From the NCBI GenBank assembly GCA_002077065.1, contig NAJO01000002.1, positions 434,001-498,000 on the forward strand: a stretch of DNA of 64,000 bases. The letters run 5' to 3'. The DNA comes from Cryoendolithus antarcticus. Lineage: Eukaryota; Ascomycota; Dothideomycetes; Cladosporiales; Cladosporiaceae. Below the pieces are notes generated by a model. The model did no database searches and was not told where the DNA came from. It saw only the letters and a program-made list of their open reading frames with translations. This document shows positions 44,501 through 54,164 of this stretch, piece after piece (the first letter of the stretch is position 1; every line of letters starts with the position of its first letter). A program made the position numbers and the translations under genes.

Positions 44501-46173
44501 TCCCAGCCAGACTTGAAATATCCGGTCGGGTTAAGCGAGTGATCGACTATCTTGCGACTCAATGCAGGTTGCTGCGGCCGTAGAAGAGGTTGTTGTTGCA
44601 CAGGCGATGGAGATTGTGAACTAGTCGATGATGTGGATAAGTCGGCATTGGCTACCGATTGTGGGTCTTTCCCAGTGGCTGCGTTGTGATCCTCGTTGCG
44701 GACTGCGACTGAGTTGGACACTATCGATGAAGATACTTGTGATTGCGTGTCATCGCCTTCCTGTGAAGCCGCGAAATCTCGTTGAACCTCTGCATCCTTG
44801 ATCGGACTTTCATCGAGGCCGTCATTAATACTTACTGCAGGTTCGCCTGGTACCGCATCCTGCCGCAGACTCGTGCTATCGTTCCCGATATCTTCGACAC
44901 GGTCTGATTTAGATGAGGCATCAGCTGGCGCCAATGCCATATGCTGAGCAGTACCATCATTCGGGAGCACGTTGTCCTGGTCCACACTGCTAGGTGACCA
45001 CAGTGGATGCGATCGATGTTCGAGATTGTCGTCATCTCCCGTAGTATTTGCAGGATCGGCATCGACCATCTCGTCGTCTTCAGCATATGTATCTGGTATC
45101 TCACGAAGTGGCGGAGCAAGTGATTGCTTTACGACTTCTGTGGGGAATGGTGATGGGGCTGTGAGCTTCGCAGATGAAATAGGCAGCAGCCGAGGCGTCG
45201 TTGGCTCGTCATTCTCCTCCATTCCATGATCCGGTCTGCTGTGCGACTCTGGGACTTGCAGCCGTGGTAACGTTGGCGGCAGCATCGTACGAGCTTCAAT
45301 GTCCACACTGATCGGCCGCGGTGCTGGAGTCGGACCTACTGACATCTCACGCCCATTACTTGGTGATGACTTGTCTGTGTGGCCGTCCACACTAGGAAAT
45401 GATGGCCCATCCCTACTTGTGTTAAGCTCGAGCGGTGAAGACACTGGTTTAGCAGGCGAATGCTCCTTCACAGGACTAGACGTCCTGCTGACAACTCTCC
45501 AGTCTCTAACCTCACCAATAGAGACTCGGACTCGCTTCCTCGGACTACCATCACCGTCCAAGTCCTCGGCCAAGAGTCGGTCCAGCAAATTGTCTTCTGC
45601 AAAGCGGGTGCGATGCAAGAAAGCGGGCGAGGAGTAGGTGCTTGATGTGATTGGAGCAACACGGAAAGTCGTCCTCGGATTCTCTGGTATATGGCTTCGA
45701 ACTGGGGCTGTCTGTGGCACCTCGAGTGCATGAACTTGGGCATGTGCTTGCCCATTGACCACGTCCTTCTCGACGAAGACATTCTGAATACTCCCGCCTT
45801 CTCTGCTCAATCTTAATCTCACAGCTCCGTGATACTCCAGTTCTCCCACGCTCTTGCCCGGCGTTTGTACAATCTCTCCGCCGACTCCACTGCCAACCCA
45901 GCCGGCGCCGCCCAGCTCAAGCTCGACCTCATCACCGATACCTGGCTTGGCTTTGGCAACCGCCTCCGCCGCCGCACCGTGGAAGCGAACTCGCACCTGC
46001 CCCTTCCTAGAACGCAGTCGAAAGTCCGGATCCGCTAGCAGCAGAGCGCATTGGCGCGTCGACGATGAATAAGGCCAGCACAACGTGACCACGGCTCGAA
46101 TCGTTCGGCCAGCCGGAGGAGGAATGGAAGTATCCAGGGACTGAATGGGTACGACTGCCGTTGTCGGTGCCAT
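41575..46173 (-). CDS. Telomere ssDNA-binding POT1/Cdc13-type OB-fold protein
   Basis: A single exon. The Met at 46173 (MAPTTAVVPIQ) is preferred over the first in-frame Met at 46197; 1,532 residues. The N-terminal 120 residues form a probable OB fold (RAVVTLCWPYSSSTRQCALL...KGQVRVRFHG). About 1,200 residues of acidic, Ser/Pro-rich disordered sequence follow, including repeated short acidic and SSP motifs. The C-terminus has the Telo_bind OB domain: LLAVITSVPTSPQRAK, DYYTTFRISDPS, VEVFRHWKAVLP, GDVVLLRAFVVKGLKG, WCVWRF. That domain binds single-stranded telomeric DNA in POT1, TEBP-alpha and Cdc13. Expected in the nucleus at chromosome ends. The family is clear; whether it serves as Cdc13 or as a separate POT1-like factor cannot be told. 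Confidence 0.8.
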   Translation of the reverse strand: MAPTTAVVPIQSLDTSIPPPAGRTIRAVVTLCWPYSSSTRQCALLLADPDFRLRSRKGQVRVRFHGAAAEAVAKAKPGIGDEVELELGGAGWVGSGVGGEIVQTPGKSVGELEYHGAVRLRLSREGGSIQNVFVEKDVVNGQAHAQVHALEVPQTAPVRSHIPENPRTTFRVAPITSSTYSSPAFLHRTRFAEDNLLDRLLAEDLDGDGSPRKRVRVSIGEVRDWRVVSRTSSPVKEHSPAKPVSSPLELNTSRDGPSFPSVDGHTDKSSPSNGREMSVGPTPAPRPISVDIEARTMLPPTLPRLQVPESHSRPDHGMEENDEPTTPRLLPISSAKLTAPSPFPTEVVKQSLAPPLREIPDTYAEDDEMVDADPANTTGDDDNLEHRSHPLWSPSSVDQDNVLPNDGTAQHMALAPADASSKSDRVEDIGNDSTSLRQDAVPGEPAVSINDGLDESPIKDAEVQRDFAASQEGDDTQSQVSSSIVSNSVAVRNEDHNAATGKDPQSVANADLSTSSTSSQSPSPVQQQPLLRPQQPALSRKIVDHSLNPTGYFKSGWDKVVPAGRSTFASGWNGSAGLDATSTTVGRHDHLRLTGADKVLKGAFRSLFGFPGTPSPTKEDPPSLPVRHDGANDDQADGSPHTPAEIPQEGLGARESSPAGIPQFDGPAVSRPSVFGWKVASFQELLSVNEPPSRLLSPADASILDSAAEVTEDLPEADDLAQRIEEPDLPKYNGQPPASTAQSAVDVIDLGSSSDAEDPLRSPARAVSRHAAPDQSSPYVPSSPAPFDFGSALESVETGDEVDEPDYDAFVNEPDDDSEQEDDRSRLASLAVQSIATAGSNAMTPILPDDVESVATARDATSVRGSSCEPMILEGSATPVYASGTASLMQEIEDDSQPLAYPQLPGSSPVQLDQPPLTSTTADSSFQQITSSPLAQLRHSPAHDIEMLDLSQQHVNEYAAPSHGQPQLFSQLSQRSNRVAVEDSIDSPETTLIDETSSRPGSGHSMDQSQASQGSLMKKARPQQRSHTMKSVSASPSTSTFGAADEGHVAPPTKSVDEDALSTDEASHVPHGPDDTSLVDNEVVNTVNANLPDPELQTVDLEDQQPAPVLDAQAPSDVLQRLFGITESFESVTDTAENPAPTRAGLTSLEVSYPRLPFTPSFSQSQSFGFETQLRPPDADLSGELQTATELPPTPQLTQQLSGLAQSAVSQNGEHTGEIDQLSAADNRNEVAKPHDIAQEDVVETLPDALQTQKPAMQLAEVVLQPDETVEQVTAPFKTPHRKSVTARLSHVPEVISAWFSPKSSKASSAIKSATNGHATPATGPSLLAPQLSQITGLRTPHAYFPALSSLTSHLNTPSQTPASTVDLLAVITSVPTSPQRAKTGPRDYYTTFRISDPSLPLDSKGARVEVFRHWKAVLPTGELGDVVLLRAFVVKGLKGGAVGLRASGEGAWCVWRFGEMERFEKGNLGEKNDGLDGGRPRSGSLGVREEVKGPPVEFGEAERQRAQELREWWTALPKIGRAGLEQEDVDV

Positions 46174-46819
46174 CTTGTGTATCGGTGTTATATGCACATC
46201 TTAGCGATCCGATGGGTCACGCTCTACGGCATGGTCTGTAGATCGTTTGGAGTTTTACGCTGGCGTTTGGGTGACAGGAATCCTCCTTGGTTGCCGCAGC
46301 AGTGGTACTTGTATATGCATTATGAACTACATATCAACGCGCCGTCCCATAAATATTTGATCAATCATTATTCGATCTTGAGCTTACGCCTCGGCTGCAG
46401 TTTCCCCAGACACACGTGAGCAAAGAGGGTGCGGCGCGCTCCGTAGCCTCACTGCACCGTCGATCAACTCGGAAAGCCAGCTTGCCGAGGCGCTTGGACG
46501 ACTTCTTCTATTAAACACTGGCGCGTGCGGATGAGCCAAGGTCTGGTAGTATGATGCAACCGATGCAGCATGTCGTATACTCGGCACGCCGCGGAGCTTC
46601 TGTGCCAAGGCTGTTGTTACGAAAGGTACTCCTGGCATGACCACCGCCGGAGGGGCTGTCAGACTGAATCGGGCAGTAGCATCTCACCATCGTTGATCAT
46701 TTCCATGGAAGGATTTGAACCCTACCAGGTAGTGCAATGCCTCGGTCTGGTACTCCGCTCATATATGAACGGCATGTCCTGCGCATATGCATCATGTACA
46801 TGCTGCACTGAACACACGA
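46174..46819. promoter_or_regulatory. Divergent promoter region, AT-rich centre
   Basis: About 645 bp between the telomere-protein gene and the GMC gene. A notably AT-rich patch (46340-46380, CATAAATATTTGATCAATC) may mark the core promoters. No gene seen. Confidence 0.4.
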
Positions 46820-48787
46820 ATGATGCAGTTCTTCGCTGGCATACTCACTCTAGCCTGCTGCGTGACGCTGACCGCTGCAGCGCCCACTCAGCGGGACTTG
46901 GAATATGAGTACATTGTAGTAGGTTCGGGTGCGGGTGGTGGACCACTAGCAAGTCGACTTGCTCGTGCTGGACACAGCGTCCTACTAATTGAGGCGGGAG
47001 ACGACCAGGGAGGCAACTACAATTACACTGTACCTGGCTACCAAGCAGCAGTCACGCAAGACAAGTCTATCGCCTGGGACATTTTCGTCAATCACTATCA
47101 AGATCAGACACGAGCACAGCGAGACCCGAAGTATGTCTACAGACTCAGCGATGGCTCCAAGTACGTCGGACTCAATCCTCCATCCGGTGCACAGCCTCTT
47201 GGGATCTTGTATCCTCGAGCAGGAACCCTCGGCGGCTGCGTAAGTCACAACGCGCTCATCTGGATCACACCGCATGCCAGTGACTGGAACAACATTGCAT
47301 CGATCACTGGCGACAACAGCTGGAGTGCTTTGAACATGAACCAGTATCTCGACAAGGTATACGAGTGGCAGCCTCGTGCACCGACGGATCCCACGATTTT
47401 GCTACGAGATCTCATGCTTGTGCAGCATCTCGCAGGCGGAGCTGCTGCCCAAGGCGTTGGGCCCGATCCCCTAGCCGCAGTCACTGGCTTGACCGCGACG
47501 CTGGCGATTGATCCAAATTCGAGGCTAAATCCATTGCGCGACTCAACGCAGGGCTTCTTTCAGATCCCGTTGATACAACAGGGTGGCACTCGCACTAGTG
47601 TGCGCGAACGCATTTTTGACACGGTCGCGAAAGGATATCCTCTGACCGTTCGCTCCAACTGCCACGTCACCAAGATCTTGTTCAACACGACCGGCTCTGC
47701 ACCTCGCGCGACTGCGGTCGAGTTTCTCGATGGTGCCCATTTGTACCGCGCGAGTCCTCTCAGTGGCGGCGGTGGCATTGCTGGTTCCGCAAGGGCAACC
47801 AAGGAGGTCATCATGGCCGGCGGGACTTACAATAGTGTCCAAACGCTTAAGCTCAGTGGCATTGGACCTGCGTCAGAACTTCAAGCACTGGGCATCAAGG
47901 TCATCAAAAATCTACCTGGCCTTGGTAAGAACATGCAAGATCGATATGAGGTACCTGTCAACGTTGTTCACCCAAATGACTTCGCCCTGCTTGACGGCTG
48001 CACCTTTGATGCTAAGCCGCATGACAAGTGCTATCAGCAGTGGGTCAACAACCCATACATCCTCGCCCAGCGTGGTGCCTACGGCAGCAACGGCCTCGCA
48101 GCGACTATGTCAGTACGCTCATCCACCGCCGACGACTCCAATATCGACATGTACATATTTGGCGGGCCCGTGAACTTCAAGGGTTACTTCCCTCGCTGGG
48201 GCGACGCAGCAGTGCGCGACCACAAGCACTTCTCGTGGTACACGCTCAAAGCTCACGCTCGCAACAAGGCCGGCACCGTTGAGTTGCGAAGCACAGATCC
48301 CCTCGACACGCCGAAGATCAACTTTAACTACTTTGACACGGGGACTACGACCAATGGCGCGGATAAGAAGGACGTGGCAGCTCTTGTTGAAGCCATGAAG
48401 TTGTCTCGCGAGGCACTGAAGCGATATTCGAACTATCCTCTCGGCGGGACTCCTTTCGTCGAAGAGTCGCCAGGCGCGAACGTAACCTCTGATGAGGATC
48501 TCGCCCAGTATGCTAAGGATGTAGCCTGGGGACATCACGCATGTTGCACTGCTCCTATCGGCGTGGCGAGTGACCCGCAAGCCGTGCTGGACTCGAAGTT
48601 CAAGGTCATTGGGGTGGCAGGGCTGAGAGTGGTGGATGCAAGTGTGTTCCCGAAGATCCCTGGAATCTTCATACAGGCGCCGATCATGATGGTCAGCGAG
48701 AAGGCTGCTGCTACGATACTGGATGATGCGGCGAAGGGCTTGAGCGGAGCGGTCGGAGGGTTGACGGGGAGCCTTGGACTGGGTTGA
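46820..48787 (+). CDS. Secreted GMC oxidoreductase (FAD)
   Basis: A single exon. The Met at 46820 opens a signal peptide (MMQFFAGILTLACCVTLTAAA), so it is preferred over the in-frame Met at 46787; 655 residues. FAD-binding EYIVVGSGAGGGPLASRLA is followed by the GMC signature near GTLGGCVSHNALIW. The second signature is GTYNSVQTLKLSGIGP. Catalytic His-His-like motif WGHHACCTAPIG is present. The usual C-terminal Asn-Pro/His position reads IFIQAPIMMVSEKAA, so the second catalytic residue of glucose oxidase or cellobiose dehydrogenase is not where expected. Some fungal GMC subgroups have this pattern. It likely oxidises an alcohol or aldehyde outside the cell; substrate unknown. Confidence 0.88.
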   Translation: MMQFFAGILTLACCVTLTAAAPTQRDLEYEYIVVGSGAGGGPLASRLARAGHSVLLIEAGDDQGGNYNYTVPGYQAAVTQDKSIAWDIFVNHYQDQTRAQRDPKYVYRLSDGSKYVGLNPPSGAQPLGILYPRAGTLGGCVSHNALIWITPHASDWNNIASITGDNSWSALNMNQYLDKVYEWQPRAPTDPTILLRDLMLVQHLAGGAAAQGVGPDPLAAVTGLTATLAIDPNSRLNPLRDSTQGFFQIPLIQQGGTRTSVRERIFDTVAKGYPLTVRSNCHVTKILFNTTGSAPRATAVEFLDGAHLYRASPLSGGGGIAGSARATKEVIMAGGTYNSVQTLKLSGIGPASELQALGIKVIKNLPGLGKNMQDRYEVPVNVVHPNDFALLDGCTFDAKPHDKCYQQWVNNPYILAQRGAYGSNGLAATMSVRSSTADDSNIDMYIFGGPVNFKGYFPRWGDAAVRDHKHFSWYTLKAHARNKAGTVELRSTDPLDTPKINFNYFDTGTTTNGADKKDVAALVEAMKLSREALKRYSNYPLGGTPFVEESPGANVTSDEDLAQYAKDVAWGHHACCTAPIGVASDPQAVLDSKFKVIGVAGLRVVDASVFPKIPGIFIQAPIMMVSEKAAATILDDAAKGLSGAVGGLTGSLGLG

Positions 48788-49085
48788 GTAGTGCTACGGG
48801 ATGAAGCATGACCGACAGACATACAAAAGCTACATTACTGCAGATTTGGTTCCAGCTTCCGTCGACATCAAGTCGTGTTGCCGTGTCACATTATGAAGTG
48901 TTTGTGGTCGAGGCCCACTAAGTGAAGGCAAGTTGAAGCGAGAGCTTGGCGGGACGATACCTAGTGCCATTACAACTCTCTGCTCCCTCCTTGTCCACAT
49001 CTTCTCTGCGCTCACAAATCCTGCTTCCTTCGCCGTACTGCCTCCAGTATCAGAGTAATCCTATCATGTTACCCCATCGCCAGTT

Positions 49086-50012
49086 CTACGTCCCTGACTG
49101 CTTATAAGTCTCACTGTTATAGTACGCCTCAAGCAGCTCAGCTCCTCCGGGTCCAAATGCCTGCGGATTCTCCTTGGCGAACTTCACCACAGCGTCGGTG
49201 AAAACACGCTCCTTGCGGCCGTTCGGTTGCAGTGAGACCTCCCATGCTTCGGGATACTCCTTAGCAAACTGCATGATGGCTTCTTGGAAGTTTGGGTCGT
49301 CTGGACCATATGGTCCTTTCGCGCGAGACATCATGCGCTGACGCTTCCACGCGTAGAGCCGCGTGGGACACATGCCTCGAGGCGGTTTTGTTAGATCCTT
49401 ACGCGTGACAGGCGGCGGAGGCGGAGTAGTGCTGGGCGGTGATGGCGGCTCGTTCAGTCCCTCCAGGAGCCAGAGCTCCATCCACTCCGGGCCAAAGTCG
49501 TCGAACACCTGCATGTCAAGCTTCCGCTGCGCCTTCAATTTGTCCTTCCGCCGGATCTCAGCATACTCGCGGTCCCGAAACTCGTCGGCGTACAACTGCA
49601 TCGACTCTCCGAACGATCGCCAGGTTTCAGCTAGTTCCACATACCCGATACGACTGTAGTGTTTCGACACATCATCCAGCGACCTCGCTGCGAGCAGAAG
49701 ACACTTGCTTTTTTGGTGGCGTTTCCCACGCTCCAGGCGATCGATGAAAGCGTCGAAAGCCTTCCAATCGTCATAAGACAGGTCGCGAAGTGGTGTCTGC
49801 ACTGTGCTCAGCACCATGTCCATCAGCTTGTCAGTATCGCATCGCAAGATCTGCGCAAACAGGCGTGTGAATATCACGGCTTCTTTAGGACGGTCGGCAT
49901 GGTGCAGATACATCCAGACTGCCATGAGCGAGTAAAAGTTCATGCACTGTGCTGCTGCTGGAATAGGATCCGTGGTATGCTCATCGCTGTGGCTTTGCGA
50001 CTCGTCAGCCAT
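49086..50012 (-). CDS. Hypothetical helical protein
   Basis: Not recognised. 308 residues, single coding exon. The N-terminal two thirds are helical with repeated charged segments (FYSLMAVWMYLHHADRPKEA...LAARSLDDVSKHYSRIG...EIRRKDKLKAQRKLD). A Pro run (PPSPPSTTPPPPP) follows, then a basic stretch (YAWKRQRMMSRAKG). Two similar segments lie near the end, FQEAIMQFAKEYPEAWEV and FTDAVVKFAKENPQAFGP, a 25-residue duplicated helix motif. A possible 52-nt 5'-UTR intron (50015-50066, donor GTGAGT) ends two bases before the start codon. No signal peptide or membrane segment. Confidence 0.65.
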   Translation of the reverse strand: MADESQSHSDEHTTDPIPAAAQCMNFYSLMAVWMYLHHADRPKEAVIFTRLFAQILRCDTDKLMDMVLSTVQTPLRDLSYDDWKAFDAFIDRLERGKRHQKSKCLLLAARSLDDVSKHYSRIGYVELAETWRSFGESMQLYADEFRDREYAEIRRKDKLKAQRKLDMQVFDDFGPEWMELWLLEGLNEPPSPPSTTPPPPPVTRKDLTKPPRGMCPTRLYAWKRQRMMSRAKGPYGPDDPNFQEAIMQFAKEYPEAWEVSLQPNGRKERVFTDAVVKFAKENPQAFGPGGAELLEAYYNSETYKQSGT

Positions 50013-50066
50013 GTCTGTCGCTCCAGTAGGTGGACGAATGGGAGAGGAACTGGCTTGCTAACTCAC

Positions 50067-50462
50067 ATGTCCATGATTGACGGCAGATTCGCCTTTCTCA
50101 CTTGTGCTTCATTCAACTTTACCGCCCTCATCAAGGCGACCTTTGGTGTCACTCTGTGGACTTTCGCAATCAATCCACTGTCCATTATGGCGACAAGGCC
50201 CGCCATGGTGGATTGCAGAAAGAGCAAACTGGTTTCTTTGTCGAAATGTGTCTCTTATGTGCGGTCAGTGAAGCGACTTTAGTGAGCGGTGAATGTGGCT
50301 GTTGATGGGTGCCATGTGATAATGCGTGAGGAGGAAGGTACGTGAAGAGTGCAGTTGCGCCTTCCTTACAACACCAACTGATTGCAGGAGCAGGCATGAA
50401 GGCTGCAAAAGCGGCTTGATGCATTCTCAGTAAGTCCGCAGTGTACTATCTGAGTCACTATA
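50067..50462. other. Intergenic region
   Basis: 396 bp between two leftward genes: the leader and promoter of the 49086-50012 gene and the 3' end of the NmrA-like gene. The overlapping frames here show no recognisable protein. Confidence 0.4.
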
Positions 50463-51507
50463 TCACTGGAACATCTTCACCTCCTTCGAACGCTTGATCG
50501 CCGCCGCGGTAGCCTCGTCAAGATCCTCCACAGGCAACCCGAGCACTCCATTCTGCAGGCCCTTGGTCTTCTCAAAATGACCACAGTCGTCCTTGTAGAA
50601 GATGCGAGTGTATAGCATAGTCACGAAGCTCTTCTGATCACCCGTCTTCATCTTCTCCACAGCATTGGTGAAGCGCTCCTCAGCGGGCTCGTACGAGATC
50701 TGCCAGTCATCCTCCTTTGTGCCAGTAACTCTCAGCGCAGACTCGAACATGTCTTTCTGGCTGATGCCGAACGAAGATACAAAGACGACTCCGTTCTTGA
50801 ACGCCGACAGAGAGGTTTTCGCCCCGCTCTCGGCCTCGATCGGAAGACTCAGCAGAGCAGCTACTGCACGCCCGCACTGCGGCCAGGTCGACATGTTGGT
50901 CACTGTCTTCCCGTCATCGAAGAAGGTAACGGTCTTCTTCTCAAAATCGAACCCATACGCCGGGGTAATGGCAAGCGACCACTCGTACCAGAACCCAGTC
51001 ATGACGGAGATATAGCAAGTTTTGCCATTGCCTTTCTCGGCGATTCTGGCTCTGGCTGGAGTTTTGACAGCGAAGACAGAGACATCCCTGATCATACCCT
51101 CATTGGTGCTGTCCGGGGACCACTCATTGGGCAGAATGTACTTGACGCCAGCTTCAATTGCAGCGTCGACGAGCGCATCCTGGATCTCGTTGGGGACGTA
51201 GCCGTTGAGGATGATTATCAGAGCGTCCTGGCCTTGCAGGGCTGAGACGATGGTGGAAGGATCGGAGTAATCGATTGGCTTGATTACGTGGAGGCCATTG
51301 GGCAACGATGTCTTGCTGTCGGCTCTGGTGAGGGCTGTGACCTTGAAGTGGCCAGCAGTGAGGAGGGCGGAGGTGATGTAGGTGCCGAGATTGCCGCCAG
51401 CCTGCCGTGAGGTCAGTTGTGGTCGAAGGTGAGGCACGATAGTGAAAGGGTGGGAGCATACGTACACCGACGATGGCGACGTTCTGGATGCGGCTGCTGT
51501 TAGTCAT
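50463..51507 (-). CDS. NmrA-like / isoflavone-reductase-type NAD(P)-binding protein
   Basis: Two exons, complement of 50463-51401 and 51466-51507 (64-nt intron); 326 residues. Splicing rebuilds the Rossmann motif NVAIVGAGGNLGTYI, a GxxGxxG dinucleotide-binding loop typical of NmrA-like atypical short-chain dehydrogenases. ALTRADSKTSLP and IKPIDYSDPSTIVSALQGQDALI are the usual second and third strands, and KYILPNEWSPDS is conserved in fungal members. These proteins are small-molecule reductases or redox sensors; no catalytic Tyr-Lys pair can be assigned with certainty. An in-frame upstream Met at 51549 would add 14 residues. Cytosolic. Confidence 0.85.
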
Positions 51508-51999
51508 GTTGGCGATGATGTACTGACTCCGAATTGGGCGTGTTTGCAAAGTTGTCGAACTGGATTTGGCTGATTGTTGAATGGATGAGGAGAGAAAGCA
51601 GGACTAGAAGAGTGCTGAAGGCGTTACTTATACCTCTCTACGCGGCACCCAGCTCGGCGTTACGAACGTCAGCAGCGAGCTTTACGGACTTTAGTATTTG
51701 CATCCAATCTTTTCAAGAGGAGCATATGGATCAAACGCTCATATGATCTTAGCTTTACTCAAGTTAACGCCGTTGTCTGCCATGATGCCGTCATGCAGGG
51801 ATCATGCAGCCGAACACGCTAAGCCTAATTCCGTATAAATCACGTGACGAGCTGGTCCGCTGCAAATCGTTGCTCAGACGTCCGTCGTTCCCTTGTCGAT
51901 CATGTTGTTCATCGGCTTTGCATCCTCAATGCTTTTTTTGACCGCCAGCACGGTGCAAAGTACGCAGTCTCATGAGCGCTGACCGCGCTGACCATTCCG
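51508..51999. other. Intergenic region with TATA box and signal-peptide-like short ORF
   Basis: About 490 bp. It holds the NmrA-like promoter. On the plus strand TATAAAT (51834-51840) is followed at once by CACGTGAC (51841-51848). 62 bp after the TATA box starts a 26-codon frame (51902-51982) reading like a signal peptide (MLFIGFASSMLFLTASTVQS). It may be a relic or a small exon; see findings. Confidence 0.35.
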
Positions 52000-53797
52000 T
52001 CAAGTCTTCGGCGGCGGCAAACAAGTACCTTGGCTGATCATTCCATCTGGATACAGACTCATCTGGGCGCTGAAGTCCGAAGTATTGACGAAAGTCCAGT
52101 CTTTGGGCAGAGGCGGCGCAGGGCGCACGTCGACTGCGTGTCCGCCCATGATCACTCTCCGGGACTTATATGCAGCTTTATATACATACGGTGGCCCGTG
52201 AGTCACCGCAACCGCCTGTCTCGGAGCTATTGCAACACCAGCTGGGGTAGGGGATATAGCTGTCGTACTCGCTGGATGTCCCCGTCCGAGATCTTCGCAA
52301 GCTCGATCCATGGACTGCCGCCTTGCCACATCGCGTGCTCTAGCGGCGTCGCGGGCGCTCCAGGACCTCCGGGCGGAGGATAGCCGATCAAAGTCGCGAA
52401 AGGTACTGCTTCGTTTTGCGCAGGATCTTCAAAGTTGCTTCGCGGAGAGATATCCTGATTAGTGACACATCCTGTTCAAACCAATATTGAGCATTTACTT
52501 ACGTAATGACCATGGCGCTAGAGTACAGCATGATGCTCCCATGGTCAAACGGACCTCCATGTGTTTGTCCTTCTTCGTCCAGAGAGCTTGGTGAAATCTG
52601 CACCCATGGTAATATAGCTGCTTACGGCTCAGCTTAGATGATCAACCGAAAGGACACAAGCACTCACCTGGCTAGAAAAAGTCGGCAAGATCCATATGAC
52701 TGAAGCTGAGCGATGCTGTCAGTTGTGCAGATGTCGTCCGGGATCTCTGACATACTCACAGTAATTCCAGTCGCTCCTGTGGAGTAATTCCGTTGAAAAG
52801 TGGCGTTCCATACTGTTCTGGGCTGCTGACCTTAGCCATTGCAGCAGCGTAGCCGACCATGTTCTCCATACGAAATTGGAATACTGGATCCGCAGGATTA
52901 ACGATGCTGTTCACTCCTGCAGCGATCGTCAGCTTCCTTGCACATCCACCCTGAGAACTTAATGTCTACCGGGTCGTTGTTGCTCGTGGAGAAGACCAAT
53001 GACGTGGCCCATCTCATGGGTAGCTTCCAGAGCCAAGTAAGCTTGGACATGAGGTAAAGCTGGATCTGCCTTCGATGGCTTTTAATGCAATACGCTCAGT
53101 GCGCCCAGTGTATACGGCTCTCCTACCGAACCTTTGTATATCGAGATCCGGATTCGCAGTGCGCGAAGTGACACCGGATGCACGTCTGAGATAAGATGTC
53201 AGTATTGGTCATCGGCGAATCTCTGGGCCTATTGCACACCACATCGACAGGACCAAGACGTGCTAGTGACTCTGCAGGCCGGATCAGGTGCAATTCGAAG
53301 GGATGAGAAGAATACTGAGCCATCTTCGTTCTGCCAGGAAGGTTGCCCTAACCACCATGTCAGAGACATTCGCCCCGCAAGGTCCACGATTCACTCACAG
53401 CGAGCGACGGCGACCTCAACGGCTTGGCGAAGACGTCTTTCAGCTTTTTCACCATCGTAACAGTAGTAAATAGGTCGAATGCCGCCGGGTCCACACTCTA
53501 CAGTCTGTCAGCTTGTATCTCGAGAATCACATTGGTACATCGCCCTGAACCCGGCCACACGGTCCAGGTGCCGAACTTTCTCTTTTTCTGCTGGACCCAT
53601 TGCGCACGTTCAGACGGCGATATCACACTGATGTAGCGCTTCATCCTCAGCCATATAGATCGAACGCCATGCTGATCGCTCGGATCCTGGGTAGCTCCGA
53701 TGCGCTCATGAAGGTTCGGAGCGATCGAGCTCCTGATCAACATGTAAGCGGTAGCAACACAACATGGCGCATATGAGAAAACATGGTCACGGATCAC
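52000..53797 (-). pseudogene. Astacin-like zinc metalloprotease, copy C (degenerate)
   Basis: First copy of the array, read leftward. Recognisable pieces in order: RYISVISPSERAQW and WTVWP; CGPGG...YYCYDGEKAERRL; PDPACRV...SWSCRC; the zinc site THEMGHVIGLLHEQQRP (astacin HExxHxxGxxHExxRP, about 52985-53025); DHGSIMLYSSAM (Met-turn); VPFATLIGYPPPGG; and the C-terminal VRPAPPLP module. Several introns match those of copies A and B. Damage: an in-frame TAA at 53082-53084 before the zinc site, frame mismatches around the Met-turn exons, and a one-base shift near 52240 between LYPLPQ and the C-terminal module. A 57-nt in-frame intron (53071-53127) could remove the TAA, but not the other shifts. 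Likely dead. Confidence 0.6.
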
Positions 53798-54164
53798 TGA
53801 TGAGCTACCAGCTAGAGTGGTACTTGGTAGTCAAATAGCACTTATGTAGGAGGTTTGGTTGATATGGCTGAGTACTGCGGAGGATCTCCAATGCATTTGC
53901 GGCATGTATGGTACGTAGTATGGTGTTCCTATCTTCGCCTCTAGTCCGTGTTCACTGATGTAGCCTTTCCCAGCTAGCAGACACTAAGACAGTGCCTTGA
54001 CTCTCTGGCGCAACATGTGCGAGCATCTCGACATCCCTCATGTATGTCGCTTTTCCCAAGCGTAGCAATCCGGGCAGCCGCAGAGCCCATATGCCTGCAT
54101 CGAGGATCAGCCACCTCAAACGTCCGGGTCGTACACCGCTCTATTGCAAGCTACCACTAGGACC
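53798..54164. other. Spacer between metalloprotease copies B and C
   Basis: 367 bp, presumably the old promoter of copy C and the 3' flank of copy B. No gene seen. Confidence 0.35.
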
